DNA of 64,000 nucleotides from Streptomyces fulvoviolaceus (GTDB lineage: Bacteria; Actinomycetota; Actinomycetes; Streptomycetales; Streptomycetaceae): contig NZ_JOEY01000017.1 of NCBI RefSeq assembly GCF_000718165.1, positions 111,847 to 175,846 on the forward strand, written 5' to 3'. The notes beneath the pieces were generated by a model, which worked only from the letters and a program-made list of their open reading frames with translations, had not been told where the DNA came from and ran no database searches. Position numbers and translations under genes: made by a program. This document shows, piece after piece, positions 9,213 through 18,310 of the stretch (within the stretch, counting starts at the first letter, position 1; the number at the start of each line of letters is the position of its first letter).

Positions 9213-10385
9213 TCAGCGGCCGAGACCGCTCAGAACCGTCTCCGCGCGCTCCAGCGCGTCCTGGTCGGCGTCCAGGTCGGGGGTGATGCCGTGGCCGTCG
9301 ACGCCGCGGCCGGAGGGGGTGCGGTAGTGGCCGACGGTCAGCTCCGCGACGGAGCCGTCGGGCAGCGGGCTCGGCATCTGGACCGAGCCCTTGCCGAAGG
9401 TGCGGGAGCCCACGACGACCGCGCGGCCGCGGTCCTGCAAAGCACCCGTGAGGAGCTCGGCCGCGCTCATCGTGCCGCCGTCGACGAGCGCGACCAGGGG
9501 TCTGGTGGTGTCGCCGCCGGGATCGGCGTGCAGGGCCTGCTGCTCCCCGTCGACGTCGTACGTCGCGACGAGGCCGCCGTCGAGGAAGGCGGAGGCGGCG
9601 GTGACGGCCTCGGTCACCAGACCGCCGGAGTTGCCGCGCAGGTCGAGGATGATGCCGGAGCCGGCCGGGGCCTCCTGGACGGCGCTGCGGACCGCACTGC
9701 CGGAGCCCTTGGTGAAGGCGGCGATCGTGATGACGGTGACCCCGCCGGCGAGCCGTCGTACCGTCACGTCGTCCGTGGAGAGGAGGGCCCGGCGCAGTGT
9801 GAGGCTCCACACGCGTGTGCCGCGTTCCAGGCCGAGCTTCACGGTCGTACCGGCGGCCGCGTCCGTGGCGTCACCGCGCAGTAAGGAGACGACCTCGGTG
9901 ACGGGCCGCCCGTCGACCTCGGCGCCGTCGACGCTGCGCAGCCGGTCGCCCTTGTGGATCCCGGCGGCGGCCGCGGGTGAGCCGGAGCGCACCTTGGTCA
10001 CCTCGATACGGCCGTCCTGCTCGCGCCGCGCCCAGAGGCCGACGCCGGTGTACTGGCCGTCCAGGGCCTCCTCGAACTCCTCGTACTCGCCCTGGGAGTA
10101 GACGGCGCCCCAGCGGTCCCCGCTGCGGCTGACGGCCCGCTCGGCGGCCTCCATGGGGGACTTGCCGTCGGCCATGGCCTCCTCGGCCGCCTTCGCCACG
10201 TCCTCGTGATGACTGGCGGGAGCGGCCGAACGGGCCGTGTCGGGCGTGGATTTCCGGTCGGAGCGGTCCGCCTCGGGAAAAGAGCCGGTCGCCGCACCCG
10301 CGACGAGCACGCTCGCGAACACCAATGTCAGGGCGGCCCCGCGGCGGATGCGGCGGGGCTGACAGAACAGGTCTCGGCCTGACAT
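9213..10385 (-). CDS. S41-family C-terminal processing peptidase (CtpA-like) with a TTA codon
   Basis: Exported serine protease, 390 residues. An N-terminal signal or anchor helix covers about residues 18-36. A PDZ domain follows (YTGVGLWARREQDG...GIHKGDRLRSVDG), then the S41 core with the Ser in GGTMSAAELLTGAL and the Lys in GSRTFGKGSVQ (Ser/Lys dyad). It acts outside the membrane on protein C-termini. It lies downstream of ftsX, separated by a hairpin at 10411-10440, and 54 bases upstream of smpB. Codon 168 (plus-strand 9882-9884) is TTA (within EVVSLLRGD), so translation may depend on bldA tRNA. Confidence 0.93.
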   Translation of the reverse strand: MSGRDLFCQPRRIRRGAALTLVFASVLVAGAATGSFPEADRSDRKSTPDTARSAAPASHHEDVAKAAEEAMADGKSPMEAAERAVSRSGDRWGAVYSQGEYEEFEEALDGQYTGVGLWARREQDGRIEVTKVRSGSPAAAAGIHKGDRLRSVDGAEVDGRPVTEVVSLLRGDATDAAAGTTVKLGLERGTRVWSLTLRRALLSTDDVTVRRLAGGVTVITIAAFTKGSGSAVRSAVQEAPAGSGIILDLRGNSGGLVTEAVTAASAFLDGGLVATYDVDGEQQALHADPGGDTTRPLVALVDGGTMSAAELLTGALQDRGRAVVVGSRTFGKGSVQMPSPLPDGSVAELTVGHYRTPSGRGVDGHGITPDLDADQDALERAETVLSGLGR

Positions 10386-10410
10386 GCCGGTGAGTCTAGG
10401 ACAACACGAA

Positions 10411-10440
10411 GGGCCGCACGGTCGGTTGACCGTACGGCCC
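10411..10440 (-). terminator. Terminator downstream of ftsX
   Basis: A 13-bp stem, 10411-10423 against 10428-10440, with one mismatch and a 4-base loop. It lies just past the ftsX stop and before the S41 peptidase start. The trailing T-tract is weak, as usual in high-GC hosts. Confidence 0.7.
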
Positions 10441-10452
10441 TCTTGGCGTGCG

Positions 10453-11373
10453 TCACACCTTCAGGTACTTGCGCAGCGCGAAGAACGCGGCCAACGCGGG
10501 CATCAGCAGACTGGTCGCCAGGATGAGCGGCAGCTTCGTCAGTACGGCGTCCCAGCCGATGAAGTTGATCAGGTTCAGCTTCTCGGACAGGGCGAGGCCG
10601 TGGTCGATGAGGAAGTACCGCGCGATCACCAGGAAGCCGCAGGCGACCGTGCCGCCGATCAGTCCGGCGACCGCGGCCTCCATGATGAACGGGGCCTGGA
10701 TGTAGAAGCCGGAGGCGCCGACCAGCCGCATGATCCCGGTCTCACGGCGACGGCTGAACGCGGAGACGCGCACGGTGTTGACGATCAGCATCAGCGCGAC
10801 GACGAGCATCAGCGCCATCACCGCCCGCGCGGCCCAGTTCATGCCGTTGAGCAGCCCGAAGAGGTTGTCGAGGATCCCCTTCTGGTCCTGCACGGACTGC
10901 ACGCCGTCCCGCCCGTCGAATGCGGTCGCGATGACCTGGTACTTCTCCGGGTCCTTCAGCTTGATCCGGTACGACTCCTGCATCTGGTCCGGCGTGAGGG
11001 AGGCGGCCAGCGGGGAGTCGCCGAACTGCTCCTTGTAGTGCTTGTACGCCGCGTCCTGCGACTCGTAGGTGACCGTCTGCACGACCGAGGACATCTTCTT
11101 CAGGTCGGCGAGGATCTCCTTCTTCTGGTCGTCCGTGACCGCGCCCTTGGCGCAGTTCGGGTCGGACTCGGCGTCGCTCTTGTTGCAGAGGAACACCGAG
11201 ACGTTGACCTTGTCGTACCAGTAGCCCTTCATGGTGCTGACCTGGTCGCTCATCAGGAGCGACCCGCCGAACAGGGCGAGCGACAGGGCGACGGAGACGA
11301 CGACCGCGAAGGTCATGGTCAGGTTGCGGCGGAGACCGACACCGATCTCGGAGAGTACGAACTGGGCGCGCAT
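10453..11373 (-). CDS. ftsX: Cell-division ABC transporter-like permease FtsX
   Basis: Membrane half of the FtsEX complex, which passes ATPase movement to peptidoglycan hydrolases at the division site. 306 residues. One helix near residues 18-40 is followed by a large extracellular loop with two cysteines (FLCNKSDAESDPNCAKG), then three C-terminal helices, which is the FtsX topology. Motifs include SAFSRRRETGIMRLVGAS, the cytoplasmic loop before the last helix pair. It starts 36 bases after ftsE and is surely cotranscribed with it. Confidence 0.96.
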   Translation of the reverse strand: MRAQFVLSEIGVGLRRNLTMTFAVVVSVALSLALFGGSLLMSDQVSTMKGYWYDKVNVSVFLCNKSDAESDPNCAKGAVTDDQKKEILADLKKMSSVVQTVTYESQDAAYKHYKEQFGDSPLAASLTPDQMQESYRIKLKDPEKYQVIATAFDGRDGVQSVQDQKGILDNLFGLLNGMNWAARAVMALMLVVALMLIVNTVRVSAFSRRRETGIMRLVGASGFYIQAPFIMEAAVAGLIGGTVACGFLVIARYFLIDHGLALSEKLNLINFIGWDAVLTKLPLILATSLLMPALAAFFALRKYLKV

Positions 11374-11409
11374 GGCGTCTTCTTCAGGCCTTTCCGTGGA
11401 CGGTCGCGG

Positions 11410-12099
11410 TCAGTGCTGGTAGCCGTAGACACCGCGTGCCTGGTCGCGGACGAGGCGGCCTGACTCCAGCTCGATGACGCGCTTGCGCATCTGGTCCACG
11501 ATGTTCTGGTCGTGCGTCGCCATCACCACGGTCGTGCCCGTCCGGTTGATCCGGTCGAGCAGCTTCATGATGCCGACGGAGGTCTGCGGGTCGAGGTTGC
11601 CGGTGGGCTCGTCGGCGATCAGCAGCTTGGGCCGGTTGACGAAGGCCCGCGCGATGGCCACGCGCTGCTGCTCACCGCCGGAGAGCTCACCGGGCATCCG
11701 CTCCTCCTTGCCGCCCAGCCCGACGAGGTCGAGCACCTGGGGCACGGACTTGCGGATCTCGCCGCGCGACTTGCCGATGACCTCCTGCGCGAAGGCGACG
11801 TTCTCCGCCACCGTCTTGTTGGGCAGGAGCCGGAAGTCCTGGAACACCGTCCCCAGCTGGCGCCGCATCTGCGGCACCTTCCAGTTGGAGAGGCGCGCGA
11901 GGTCCTTCCCCAGAACGTGCACCTGGCCCTGGCTGCACCGCTCCTCGCGGAGGACCAGCCGCAGAAAGGTGGACTTCCCGGAGCCTGAGGACCCCACGAG
12001 AAACACGAACTCGCCCTTCTCCACTTCCAGGGAGACATCCCTGAGTGCGGGGCGGGTCTGCTTTGGGTAGACCTTGGAGACGTTGTCGAATCGGATCAC
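11410..12099 (-). CDS. ftsE: Cell-division ATP-binding protein FtsE
   Basis: ATPase partner of FtsX, 229 residues, exactly the family length. Walker [10 protein letters not shown], signature [15 protein letters not shown], Walker [13 protein letters not shown] and the H-loop MATHD are all visible. The start is a GTG at 12099 ([19 protein letters not shown]). The frame stays open further upstream without a convincing start, and the GTG start gives the conserved N-terminus. In many actinobacteria ftsE directly follows prfB; here a divergent small gene and a surface-protein gene stand between them. Confidence 0.96.
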   Translation of the reverse strand: MIRFDNVSKVYPKQTRPALRDVSLEVEKGEFVFLVGSSGSGKSTFLRLVLREERCSQGQVHVLGKDLARLSNWKVPQMRRQLGTVFQDFRLLPNKTVAENVAFAQEVIGKSRGEIRKSVPQVLDLVGLGGKEERMPGELSGGEQQRVAIARAFVNRPKLLIADEPTGNLDPQTSVGIMKLLDRINRTGTTVVMATHDQNIVDQMRKRVIELESGRLVRDQARGVYGYQH

Positions 12100-12322
12100 G
12101 GATGCACCACGGGTCGCCGGGGGTAGATGAGCGTGACCATACGCGAACCGGGCGGGCAAGCGCAGGCACAGGTTGCGGTTGTGTGCCAGTTGTGCGTTAT
12201 GTGCCTGCCCCGACCCCATGGGACCCCGCGCTGAAATCCGGGGAACCTGGCACAGTGGAGGGGGAACGTTCGCGTCCCCGTAGGCGTTGTGTACGTGGAA
12301 CCGGTGCAAGGAGGGCGAGCGC

Positions 12323-12514
12323 ATGACGTACGACCGGCTGGTGTGCGCTAACTGCGCCGCGCCCGTGAGCGAGGGCCGGTGCCCCGTGTGCCGCGCGAAC
12401 CGCGAGCGGCTGCAGCAGGGGAACCTTTTCGCAGGTCTGAACCCCATGGCACTGATCGCCTTGCTGGCGGTGCTGATCGCGGCGGTCGCGCTGCTGGCAC
12501 ACCAGACCGCCTAG
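12323..12514 (+). CDS. Small zinc-ribbon membrane protein
   Basis: 63 residues. An N-terminal zinc ribbon with two CxxC pairs ([16 protein letters not shown]) is joined to one C-terminal membrane helix ([17 protein letters not shown]). AAGGAGGG lies 8 bases before the ATG at 12323; an in-frame start at 12287 lacks such a site. It is divergent from ftsE and convergent with the sortase-substrate gene. The function is unknown; the layout suggests a membrane-tethered metal-binding or adaptor protein. Confidence 0.8.
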   Translation: MTYDRLVCANCAAPVSEGRCPVCRANRERLQQGNLFAGLNPMALIALLAVLIAAVALLAHQTA

Positions 12515-12547
12515 GAAGCGGTCCGCAGAAGACAGAGGGACGACGCA

Positions 12548-12581
12548 CGAGGGGCCCGGAGCTTTCGCTCCGGGCCCCTCG
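12548..12581. terminator. Bidirectional terminator between convergent genes
   Basis: Perfect 15-bp inverted repeat (12548-12562 / 12567-12581) with a TTTC loop, between the zinc-ribbon gene (plus) and the surface-protein gene (minus). Confidence 0.85.
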
Positions 12582-12621
12582 ACGTACGACGTGCATACGT
12601 TCCGTGCGGGTACGGCTACCG

Positions 12622-13233
12622 TCAGGCGGCCGCGCCACCCCGGCCGCCCACGAGGCGCGGCAGGATACGGAAGCCGACACCGCCGGCGATCATCGTGGCG
12701 GCACCGATGACCAGGAAGGTGGTCTGGCCGGAACCGGTCTCGGCGAGCTGGTCGCCGCTGCCCTGGGCCGACGTGTCGGTCGTGGTGGTGTCCGTGCCGG
12801 TGTCGGCGAGGCCCGAGGAGCCGTCGCTCTGGGCGGAGTCGCCGGAACCGCCGTCGGGGTTGGTGTTGCTGTTGCCGCCGCCGTTGTTCCCGTTCCCGTT
12901 CCCGTTGCCGTTCCCGTTGCCGGAGCCGTCGGTCGGGTCCTCGGTGGGCTCGGTCGGCTCCTCGGTGGGCTCCGTCGGGTCCGTCGCGGTCGGCGCGGGG
13001 TCGGTCGGGATGCCCGGGTCGGTCGGGAGGGTCGGGTCCGGGTCGGTGGGGAGCGTCGGGTCCGGGTCGGTCGGGATGGTCGGCGACGGGGTGGGCGTAC
13101 CGCACCCAAAAACGTCGCCCAGGAGCCCGCAGTCGTCGGCGGAAGCGGCGCCCGCGGCGGTCAGCGAGGCACCGACGGCGATCACGGTACCGGCGACTAC
13201 CCGCGCGACACGGATCCGCGTCTTGTTGGTCAT
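12622..13233 (-). CDS. Sortase-anchored surface protein (LAETG motif)
   Basis: 203 residues. A signal peptide covers about residues 1-32 (GAASA-DD). Two cysteines (DDCGLLGDVFGCG) are followed by a stalk of repeated P-T-D-P and E-P-T units, a Gly-Asn run and an acidic Ser/Thr stretch. The C-terminus has the cell-wall sorting signal LAETG, a hydrophobic helix and an Arg/Gly-rich tail. LAxTG is the motif of class E sortases, common in Streptomyces. The protein should end up covalently linked to peptidoglycan; the stalk looks like a spacer and no catalytic domain is present. GGGGGTAG precedes the ATG. The DNA of the stalk is internally repetitive. Confidence 0.88.
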   Translation of the reverse strand: MTNKTRIRVARVVAGTVIAVGASLTAAGAASADDCGLLGDVFGCGTPTPSPTIPTDPDPTLPTDPDPTLPTDPGIPTDPAPTATDPTEPTEEPTEPTEDPTDGSGNGNGNGNGNGNNGGGNSNTNPDGGSGDSAQSDGSSGLADTGTDTTTTDTSAQGSGDQLAETGSGQTTFLVIGAATMIAGGVGFRILPRLVGGRGGAAA

Positions 13234-13490
13234 GTGGTTGCTACCCCCAGTAGCTCATCGTCAGTGAGGCGGTGCTTGGGGCCGTGATCGACGGAAGAGG
13301 TAGGTGTAACTCAAGTCCCCCGGTTCACATGCGCCCCAGAGATACGCATGCCGCGCTTTACCTTTCCCATTTTTCACAGCAACGTCAAGGCCATTGCGCG
13401 CGCAATGTCCAAGTGCGGGTTCTTTGTCGGAGGATGGAGTGTGTGAGTGTGATGTAAAACCCAGACATCGGGCATACAACAGGGCACGCA
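13234..13490. other. Intergenic region upstream of the surface-protein gene
   Basis: No gene seen. It holds the promoter side of the minus-strand surface-protein gene, a TTGACG -35-like hexamer (minus strand, 13383-13388) without a clear -10, and a 16-bp palindrome listed separately. Base composition is less GC-rich than the surroundings. Confidence 0.5.
13392..13407. promoter_or_regulatory. 16-bp perfect palindrome, candidate operator
   Basis: CATTGCGCGCGCAATG is a perfect palindrome. It lies about 160 bases upstream of the surface-protein start and just upstream of a TTGACG hexamer on the same strand. The size and position suit a dimeric activator or repressor; no regulator gene lies next to it. 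Confidence 0.4.
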
Positions 13491-13526
13491 AAAGGCAACT
13501 GCCACCGCGGGGATGGCAGTTGCCTT
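13491..13526 (-). terminator. Terminator of prfB
   Basis: Inverted repeat with arms AAAGGCAACTGCCA (13491-13504) and TGGCAGTTGCCTT (13514-13526) and a 9-base loop, just after the prfB stop. On the minus strand the stem is followed by TTTT. Confidence 0.85.
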
Positions 13527-13554
13527 GTCGACAAAGCGGCGAGTGCGCCTCGCG

Positions 13555-14661
13555 TTACTTCTCCTGCTGCTTGCGCCAGCGAATTCCGGCCTCCAGGAAC
13601 CCTTCGATCTCGCCGTTGAACACGGCCTCGGGGTTGCCGACCTCGAACTCGGTGCGCAGGTCCTTGACCATCTGGTACGGGTGCAGGACGTACGAACGCA
13701 TCTGGTTGCCCCAGGAGTTGCCGCCGTCGCCCTTGAGGGCGTCCATCTTGGCCTGCTCCTCCTGCCGACGCCGATCGAGCAGCTTCGCCTGGAGGACGTT
13801 CATCGCGGACGCCTTGTTCTGGATCTGCGACCGCTCGTTCTGGCAGGAGACGACGATGCCGGTGGGGAGGTGGGTGAGGCGCACCGCGGAGTCGGTGGTG
13901 TTCACGCCCTGGCCGCCGGGACCGGAGGACCGGTACACGTCCACCCGGAGCTCGGACTCGTCGATCTCGATGTGGTCGGTCTGCTCGACCACGGGAAGGA
14001 TCTCGACGCCCGCGAAGGAGGTCTGCCGACGGCCCTGGTTGTCGAACGGGGAGATCCGCACCAGCCGGTGGGTGCCCTGCTCGACGGAGAGCGTGCCGTA
14101 GGCGTACGGCACCTGCACGGCGAAGGTGGTCGACTTGATGCCGGCCTCTTCGGCGTACGACGTCTCGTAGATCTCGGTCTTGTAGCCCTTCTGCTCCGCC
14201 CACCGCAGGTACATCCGCTGCAGCTTCTCGGCGAAGTCGGCGGCGTCGACGCCACCGGCCTCGGCGCGGATGTTGACGAGCGCCTCGCGGGAGTCGTACT
14301 CACCGGAGAGGAGGGTCCGGACCTCCATCTCGTCCAGCGCCTTCTTGACGGCGGTGAGCTCGGTCTCGGCCTCGGCGCGGGTGTCCGGGTCGTCCTCCTC
14401 CTCAGCCATCTCGAAGAGGATGGAGAGATCGTCGATCCGCCCGCGCAGTGCCTCCGCCTTCCTCACCTCGGCCTGGAGGTGGGAGAGCTTGCTGGTGATC
14501 TTCTGTGCCTCGTCCGGGTTGTCCCACAGGGACGGCGCGGCCGCCTGCTCCTCGAGCACGGCGACATCTGCCCTCAGCTTGTCGAGGTCCAGAACGGCCT
14601 CGATCGACTCCATGGTCGAGGAGAGGGACTTGAGCTCTTCGGATACATCGACGACTGCCAC
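13555..14661 (-). CDS. prfB: Peptide chain release factor 2
   Basis: Releases completed peptides at UGA and UAA. 368 residues. The GGQ catalytic motif is in [20 protein letters not shown], and the SPF stop-recognition tripeptide is in [15 protein letters not shown]. The start is a GTG at 14661 ([15 protein letters not shown]), preceded by GGGGG. The frame is continuous, so the programmed +1 frameshift that controls prfB in E. coli is absent. The family length matches. Confidence 0.95.
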   Translation of the reverse strand: MAVVDVSEELKSLSSTMESIEAVLDLDKLRADVAVLEEQAAAPSLWDNPDEAQKITSKLSHLQAEVRKAEALRGRIDDLSILFEMAEEEDDPDTRAEAETELTAVKKALDEMEVRTLLSGEYDSREALVNIRAEAGGVDAADFAEKLQRMYLRWAEQKGYKTEIYETSYAEEAGIKSTTFAVQVPYAYGTLSVEQGTHRLVRISPFDNQGRRQTSFAGVEILPVVEQTDHIEIDESELRVDVYRSSGPGGQGVNTTDSAVRLTHLPTGIVVSCQNERSQIQNKASAMNVLQAKLLDRRRQEEQAKMDALKGDGGNSWGNQMRSYVLHPYQMVKDLRTEFEVGNPEAVFNGEIEGFLEAGIRWRKQQEK

Positions 14662-14726
14662 ACCCCCAGCGTAACGGCTCCGCCAAGCGGGGATGGCCGG
14701 TGTCCGTACCTCACGGTGACCGCCCT

Positions 14727-14810
14727 TGGGGGCTGCGCCCCCAGACCCCCGCTTCGGCCCTGAAAGGGCCTCGTCCGCAAACGCCGGACGGGCTGAAATT
14801 GCCTGACCGG
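14727..14810 (+). repeat. Dispersed GC-rich palindromic repeat, family A copy 1
   Basis: An 84-bp element made of three small hairpins: GGGGGCTGCGCCCCC, GGCCCTGAAAGGGCC and CGTCCGCAAACGCCGGACG. The same element recurs in reverse at 22214-22298 (roughly 88% identical by eye) and as a shorter reverse copy at 14884-14949. It lies in the prfB/kinase spacer and is probably transcribed or terminator-like. Confidence 0.75.
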
Positions 14811-14883
14811 CGTTGAGAAGCTCGGGAGAAATCAGCCCTCCGCCGAACTCCGCCCGCCGTCGAACTCCGCCCGCCGTCAAATT

Positions 14884-14949
14884 CAGCCCCTCCGGCGTTT
14901 GAGGAGCGGGGGTCCAAGCGGGGGTCCAGGGGGGGGCAGAGCCCCCTGG
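14884..14949 (-). repeat. Dispersed repeat, family A copy 2 (shortened)
   Basis: Carries the CAGCCC-TCCGGCGTTTGAGGA and GCGGGGGTCC blocks of family A in the orientation opposite to 14727-14810. Its outer end, CCAGGGGG...CCCCCTGG at 14926-14949, can form a hairpin directly after the downstream kinase stop and probably acts as its terminator. Confidence 0.6.
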
Positions 14950-14954
14950 GACGG

Positions 14955-16193
14955 TCAAGGGGACGCCGGTGCCGAATTCTTCGTGTCCTGCGGAGTCGCC
15001 CCCGCGTCGTCCCCGGCAGTCGCCGCCCACAGACCGACCCCGGCCGCGGCCACCAGGATCACCGCAGCCGCCCCGAGCACCACACGACGCCGCCGCGTGG
15101 CAGCCCGGTGCCGGGCGGACCCGGGACGAGGAGCGCCCGCGGCCCGTGGCACCCGGGCCGTGCCGAGCGCACCCCCGGCCAGCTCGTCCGGCCCCGGCAC
15201 CCTCATCGACGTGTGCGTGTCCCGGTTGGAGTCGGCCGGCTTCGCCCCCGGCACCAGCGGCACCGCTCCCCGCCGTACCGCACCGGAGCGCACCGGCTCC
15301 TCCGCAGGCGCCTCCGCCTCGTCCTCCTCCGCCTCCGCGTCCGGCTCGTCCACGTCCAGCGGCGGCATCCCCGCGAGCAGCGGCAGCAGCTCCCGCAGCC
15401 GCGCCCCGAGCTCGGAGGCGCGCAGCCGTGAGGCCGGCGCCTTGGCCAGGCACTGCACGATCAGCTGCCAGAGCTCGTCCGGGATGCCCGGCAGCGGTAC
15501 GACCGTCTCCGTGACGTGCCGCCGCAGCACCGCCCCCGGATGTCCCCCGCCGAACGGCGTGAAGCCCGCCAGCAGTTCGTACAGCACGGTCGCCAGCGCG
15601 TAGATGTCCACCGAGGCGCGCGGCGGCAGCCCTTCGACTATCTCCGGCGCCAGGTAGTCCGGCGTGCCGATGATCTTCGTCGCGCGGGTCCGCCGCGGTG
15701 AGTCGATGAGCTTCGCCACACCGAAGTCGGTCAGCAGGGCGGGATGCGAACCGCCCGGGCCGAGCGGGCCCTGCATGTCCAGCAGGACGTTCTCCGGCTT
15801 CACGTCGCGGTGCACGACCCCGGCCGCGTGTGCGGCCGCCAGTCCGTCCGCGATGTCCGCGACGATCGCCACCGCGGCCTCGGGCGCCAGCCGCTTGTCC
15901 CGGTCGAGCCGGGTGCGCAGGTCCGTGCCGCGGACCAGGTCCATGACGAGCGCGAGGTCGTTGCCGTCGACCACCAGGTCGCGTACGGAGACCACGTGCG
16001 GGTGCTCCAGGCCCAGCAGCGCCGTGCGCTCCTGGACGAAGCGTCCGACGAGTTCCTGGTCGGACGCGAGGTCCTCGCGCAGCAGCTTGACGGCGACGGG
16101 CCCCTCGGGTCCCTCGCCCAGCCACACCGTGCCGGCGCTGCCCCGCCCCAGGATCTGGTTGGCGGTGTACCGGCTGCCGATCTTCCGTGCCAA
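14955..16193 (-). CDS. pkaB: Membrane serine/threonine protein kinase (PkaB-like)
   Basis: 412 residues. The eukaryotic-type kinase domain (about 8-275) has a glycine loop ([10 protein letters not shown]), Lys in VAVKLLRED, catalytic [18 protein letters not shown] and PEIVEG. An acidic linker ([20 protein letters not shown]) leads to one membrane helix near residues 367-387 and a short extracellular tail without PASTA repeats. Size and position beside a second kinase match PkaB of S. coelicolor; the symbol rests on that resemblance. A 111-base gap separates it from the upstream kinase. Confidence 0.9.
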   Translation of the reverse strand: MARKIGSRYTANQILGRGSAGTVWLGEGPEGPVAVKLLREDLASDQELVGRFVQERTALLGLEHPHVVSVRDLVVDGNDLALVMDLVRGTDLRTRLDRDKRLAPEAAVAIVADIADGLAAAHAAGVVHRDVKPENVLLDMQGPLGPGGSHPALLTDFGVAKLIDSPRRTRATKIIGTPDYLAPEIVEGLPPRASVDIYALATVLYELLAGFTPFGGGHPGAVLRRHVTETVVPLPGIPDELWQLIVQCLAKAPASRLRASELGARLRELLPLLAGMPPLDVDEPDAEAEEDEAEAPAEEPVRSGAVRRGAVPLVPGAKPADSNRDTHTSMRVPGPDELAGGALGTARVPRAAGAPRPGSARHRAATRRRRVVLGAAAVILVAAAGVGLWAATAGDDAGATPQDTKNSAPASP

Positions 16194-16304
16194 GACTGCT
16201 CCTACAGACGCGTGTTGTCGCTAAAACTACGCGTCCGACGAGCCAACCTTCACCGCGGAGACGGAAATCACCCGCCAGGTGTCGACAAATCACCAACCCA
16301 ACGG

Positions 16305-17969
16305 TCAGTTCGTGCCCGAGCCCCCGCCCAGATCGCCGACCCACCCGCTCACCGTGTCGATCCAGTCACCGATCTGCTGGAAGTAGCTCTTGCCCGTGCC
16401 GATCCAGTCCTGCAGCGGGCTCAGCTCCCAGATCAGCCAGCCCGCGACGAACAGGATGACGATCGTGAACAGGCAGCCCTTGAGGCAGCCGAGACCCGGG
16501 ATCTTCATCCGGTTGGGGCTGCCGCCGCGCTGCCGGGGCTCGCGCGTCGGCTGCTGGGGCTGCTGCGGAGGCGCGTACCGCTGCGGCTGCTGCTGGGGCG
16601 GCGGGGCGTACTGCTGGGGCTGTTGCTGCTGCGGATGGCCGTAGCCGGACTGCGGCGGTCGCTGCTGGGGCCGCTGCTGCTGAGGCCTCGGCTGCTGCGG
16701 CTGCTGCTGCGGCCGGGCGACCTGTCGCTGGGGGCGGCGGCGCAGCGGGTCCTGGCTGGGGTCGAGGTACTGGACCTGTGTCTGTTCGTTGCGGTCGCGG
16801 GCGGCGCGGAGCTGGTTCTGCCAGGGGTGCGGCTCCTCGGGCCCGCCCTGCTGCCCCTGCTGTCCCGGCTGCCCGGGCGGCATCGACGGCATGGCGGCGG
16901 TCGGGTCGGCGGCGCCCACCGGGTTCCCGGCACCGCTGTGCGGCAGCACGCTGGTCCTGGCGTTGGGGTCGTAGGCGCCCGGGTCGTAGGCACCGGCGCC
17001 GTGCGGCAGCACCTGCGTCGGGTCGGCGGCGCCGGGCATGCCCGGGACGGCCGCCGGGGCCGGGTCGGGGGCGAGCAGCGCGCCGACGTTCTCCGCGGCG
17101 GCGATCTGCGCGGAGTTCGCGTGCACGCCGACGCCCTCGGCGACGACGCGCAGGGCGCGCGCGAGGTTCTCGGCGCTGGGGCGCTCGTCCGGGTTCTTGC
17201 GCAGGCAGCGCTCGATGACCGTCCAGAGGGGGTCGGGGACCGTGGACGGGCGGCGCGGCTCGACGCTCAGGTGCTGGTGCAGGACCTCGAGGGCCGAGCC
17301 ACCGCCGAACGGCGGACGGCCGGTGACGAGCTCGTACATCAGGATGCCGGCGCCGTAGATGTCGACGGCGGAGGTCTGCGGGCGGCCCTCGGCGGACTCC
17401 GGCGCGACGTACGCGGGCGTGCCGACGAACTCGTGGGTCCGGGTGAGGCCGGGCGAGTCGGCGAGGCGTGCGATGCCGAAGTCGGTCAGGAGGGGGTGCA
17501 TCTGGCCGCCGTACTGCTGGAGCAGGACGTTGGCCGGCTTGAGGTCGCGGTGGACGACGCCGTCGGCGTGGCTGGCGGCGAGCGCGTCGGCGATCTGGGC
17601 GGTGAGCAGGGCGGCGCCGACGGGGCTGAAGGGGCCGTTCTCGCGCAGGTAGCGATGCAGGTCGGGGCCCTCGACGAGGTCCATGACCAGGGCGAGCAGA
17701 TCGCCCTCGACCACCAGGTCGCGCACCCGGACGATGTTCGGGTGGGTCAGCCTGAGGAGCACGGAGCGCTCGCGCAGGAAGCGCATCACGATGTCCGCGT
17801 CGCTCGCGAGCTCCTCCTTGAGGACCTTGATCGCGACGGTCTCGCCGGGCTGTCCGGGCACAGCGGCCTCGGCGCCCGCGGTCTCCCGCTGGCGGGCTCG
17901 CCAGACGGTCCCCGTGGCCCCGCGTCCGAGCGGCTCCTCGAGGAAGTACTTGCTGCCTACCGGCCGCAC
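16305..17969 (-). CDS. pkaA: Membrane serine/threonine protein kinase with a Gln-rich linker (PkaA-like)
   Basis: 554 residues. The kinase domain (about 8-290) has [10 protein letters not shown], Lys in [27 protein letters not shown] and APESAEG. Residues about 300-475 form a low-complexity linker rich in Pro, Gln and Gly ([13 protein letters not shown], then [11 protein letters not shown]). One membrane helix ([18 protein letters not shown]) and a ~40-residue extracellular end follow. It corresponds to PkaA of S. coelicolor by size and order. It is divergent from an FHA-domain protein that may read its phosphothreonines. Confidence 0.9.
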   Translation of the reverse strand: MRPVGSKYFLEEPLGRGATGTVWRARQRETAGAEAAVPGQPGETVAIKVLKEELASDADIVMRFLRERSVLLRLTHPNIVRVRDLVVEGDLLALVMDLVEGPDLHRYLRENGPFSPVGAALLTAQIADALAASHADGVVHRDLKPANVLLQQYGGQMHPLLTDFGIARLADSPGLTRTHEFVGTPAYVAPESAEGRPQTSAVDIYGAGILMYELVTGRPPFGGGSALEVLHQHLSVEPRRPSTVPDPLWTVIERCLRKNPDERPSAENLARALRVVAEGVGVHANSAQIAAAENVGALLAPDPAPAAVPGMPGAADPTQVLPHGAGAYDPGAYDPNARTSVLPHSGAGNPVGAADPTAAMPSMPPGQPGQQGQQGGPEEPHPWQNQLRAARDRNEQTQVQYLDPSQDPLRRRPQRQVARPQQQPQQPRPQQQRPQQRPPQSGYGHPQQQQPQQYAPPPQQQPQRYAPPQQPQQPTREPRQRGGSPNRMKIPGLGCLKGCLFTIVILFVAGWLIWELSPLQDWIGTGKSYFQQIGDWIDTVSGWVGDLGGGSGTN

Positions 17970-18310
17970 CCGATCGCTCCCTGCTGCTTGCCTGTGTTCC
18001 GACCCACTGTAGTGCCGCCTCTCAAAGCACTACGTAAGCGTTCCCAAGCCCGTTCGGAGGAAAGACGCCCTCGTCGGTCGCCTGGTTGCCGAATGGTTGC
18101 CGAACCCTGGCGTGACCGATCTCAAGTGATCGCCGGTGCGGCACTGGTCAGGCACTTTTAGGGGCAGAGCTGACCAATCAAGATCACTTGCCACCGAGGG
18201 GCGGGCGCGTTGTCAGTGACAGGTGCGAGGATGCCTGCAGTACTGGCCGACGTGCTCGTGCGGGGTGGGGACAGCCCGGCGCGCCCGCACAGAAGGGACC
18301 GCTGACGGCG
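17970..18310. other. Divergent intergenic region, kinase / FHA protein
   Basis: 341 bases without a gene, carrying the promoters for both directions. It contains a direct repeat GGTTGCCGAA (18084-18093, 18095-18104) and a nested inverted repeat at 18123-18190, listed separately. I could not assign -35/-10 pairs. Confidence 0.5.
18123..18190. repeat. Nested inverted repeat between kinase and FHA genes
   Basis: Outer arms CAAGTGATC (18123-18131) and GATCACTTG (18182-18190) are perfect. Inside them lie TGGTCAG (18145-18151) and CTGACCA (18170-18176), also perfect, around an 18-base loop containing CACTTTTAGGGG. The asymmetric spacers (13 and 5 bases) favour an RNA hairpin with an internal loop, or two operator half-site pairs, over a plain terminator. 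Confidence 0.55.
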
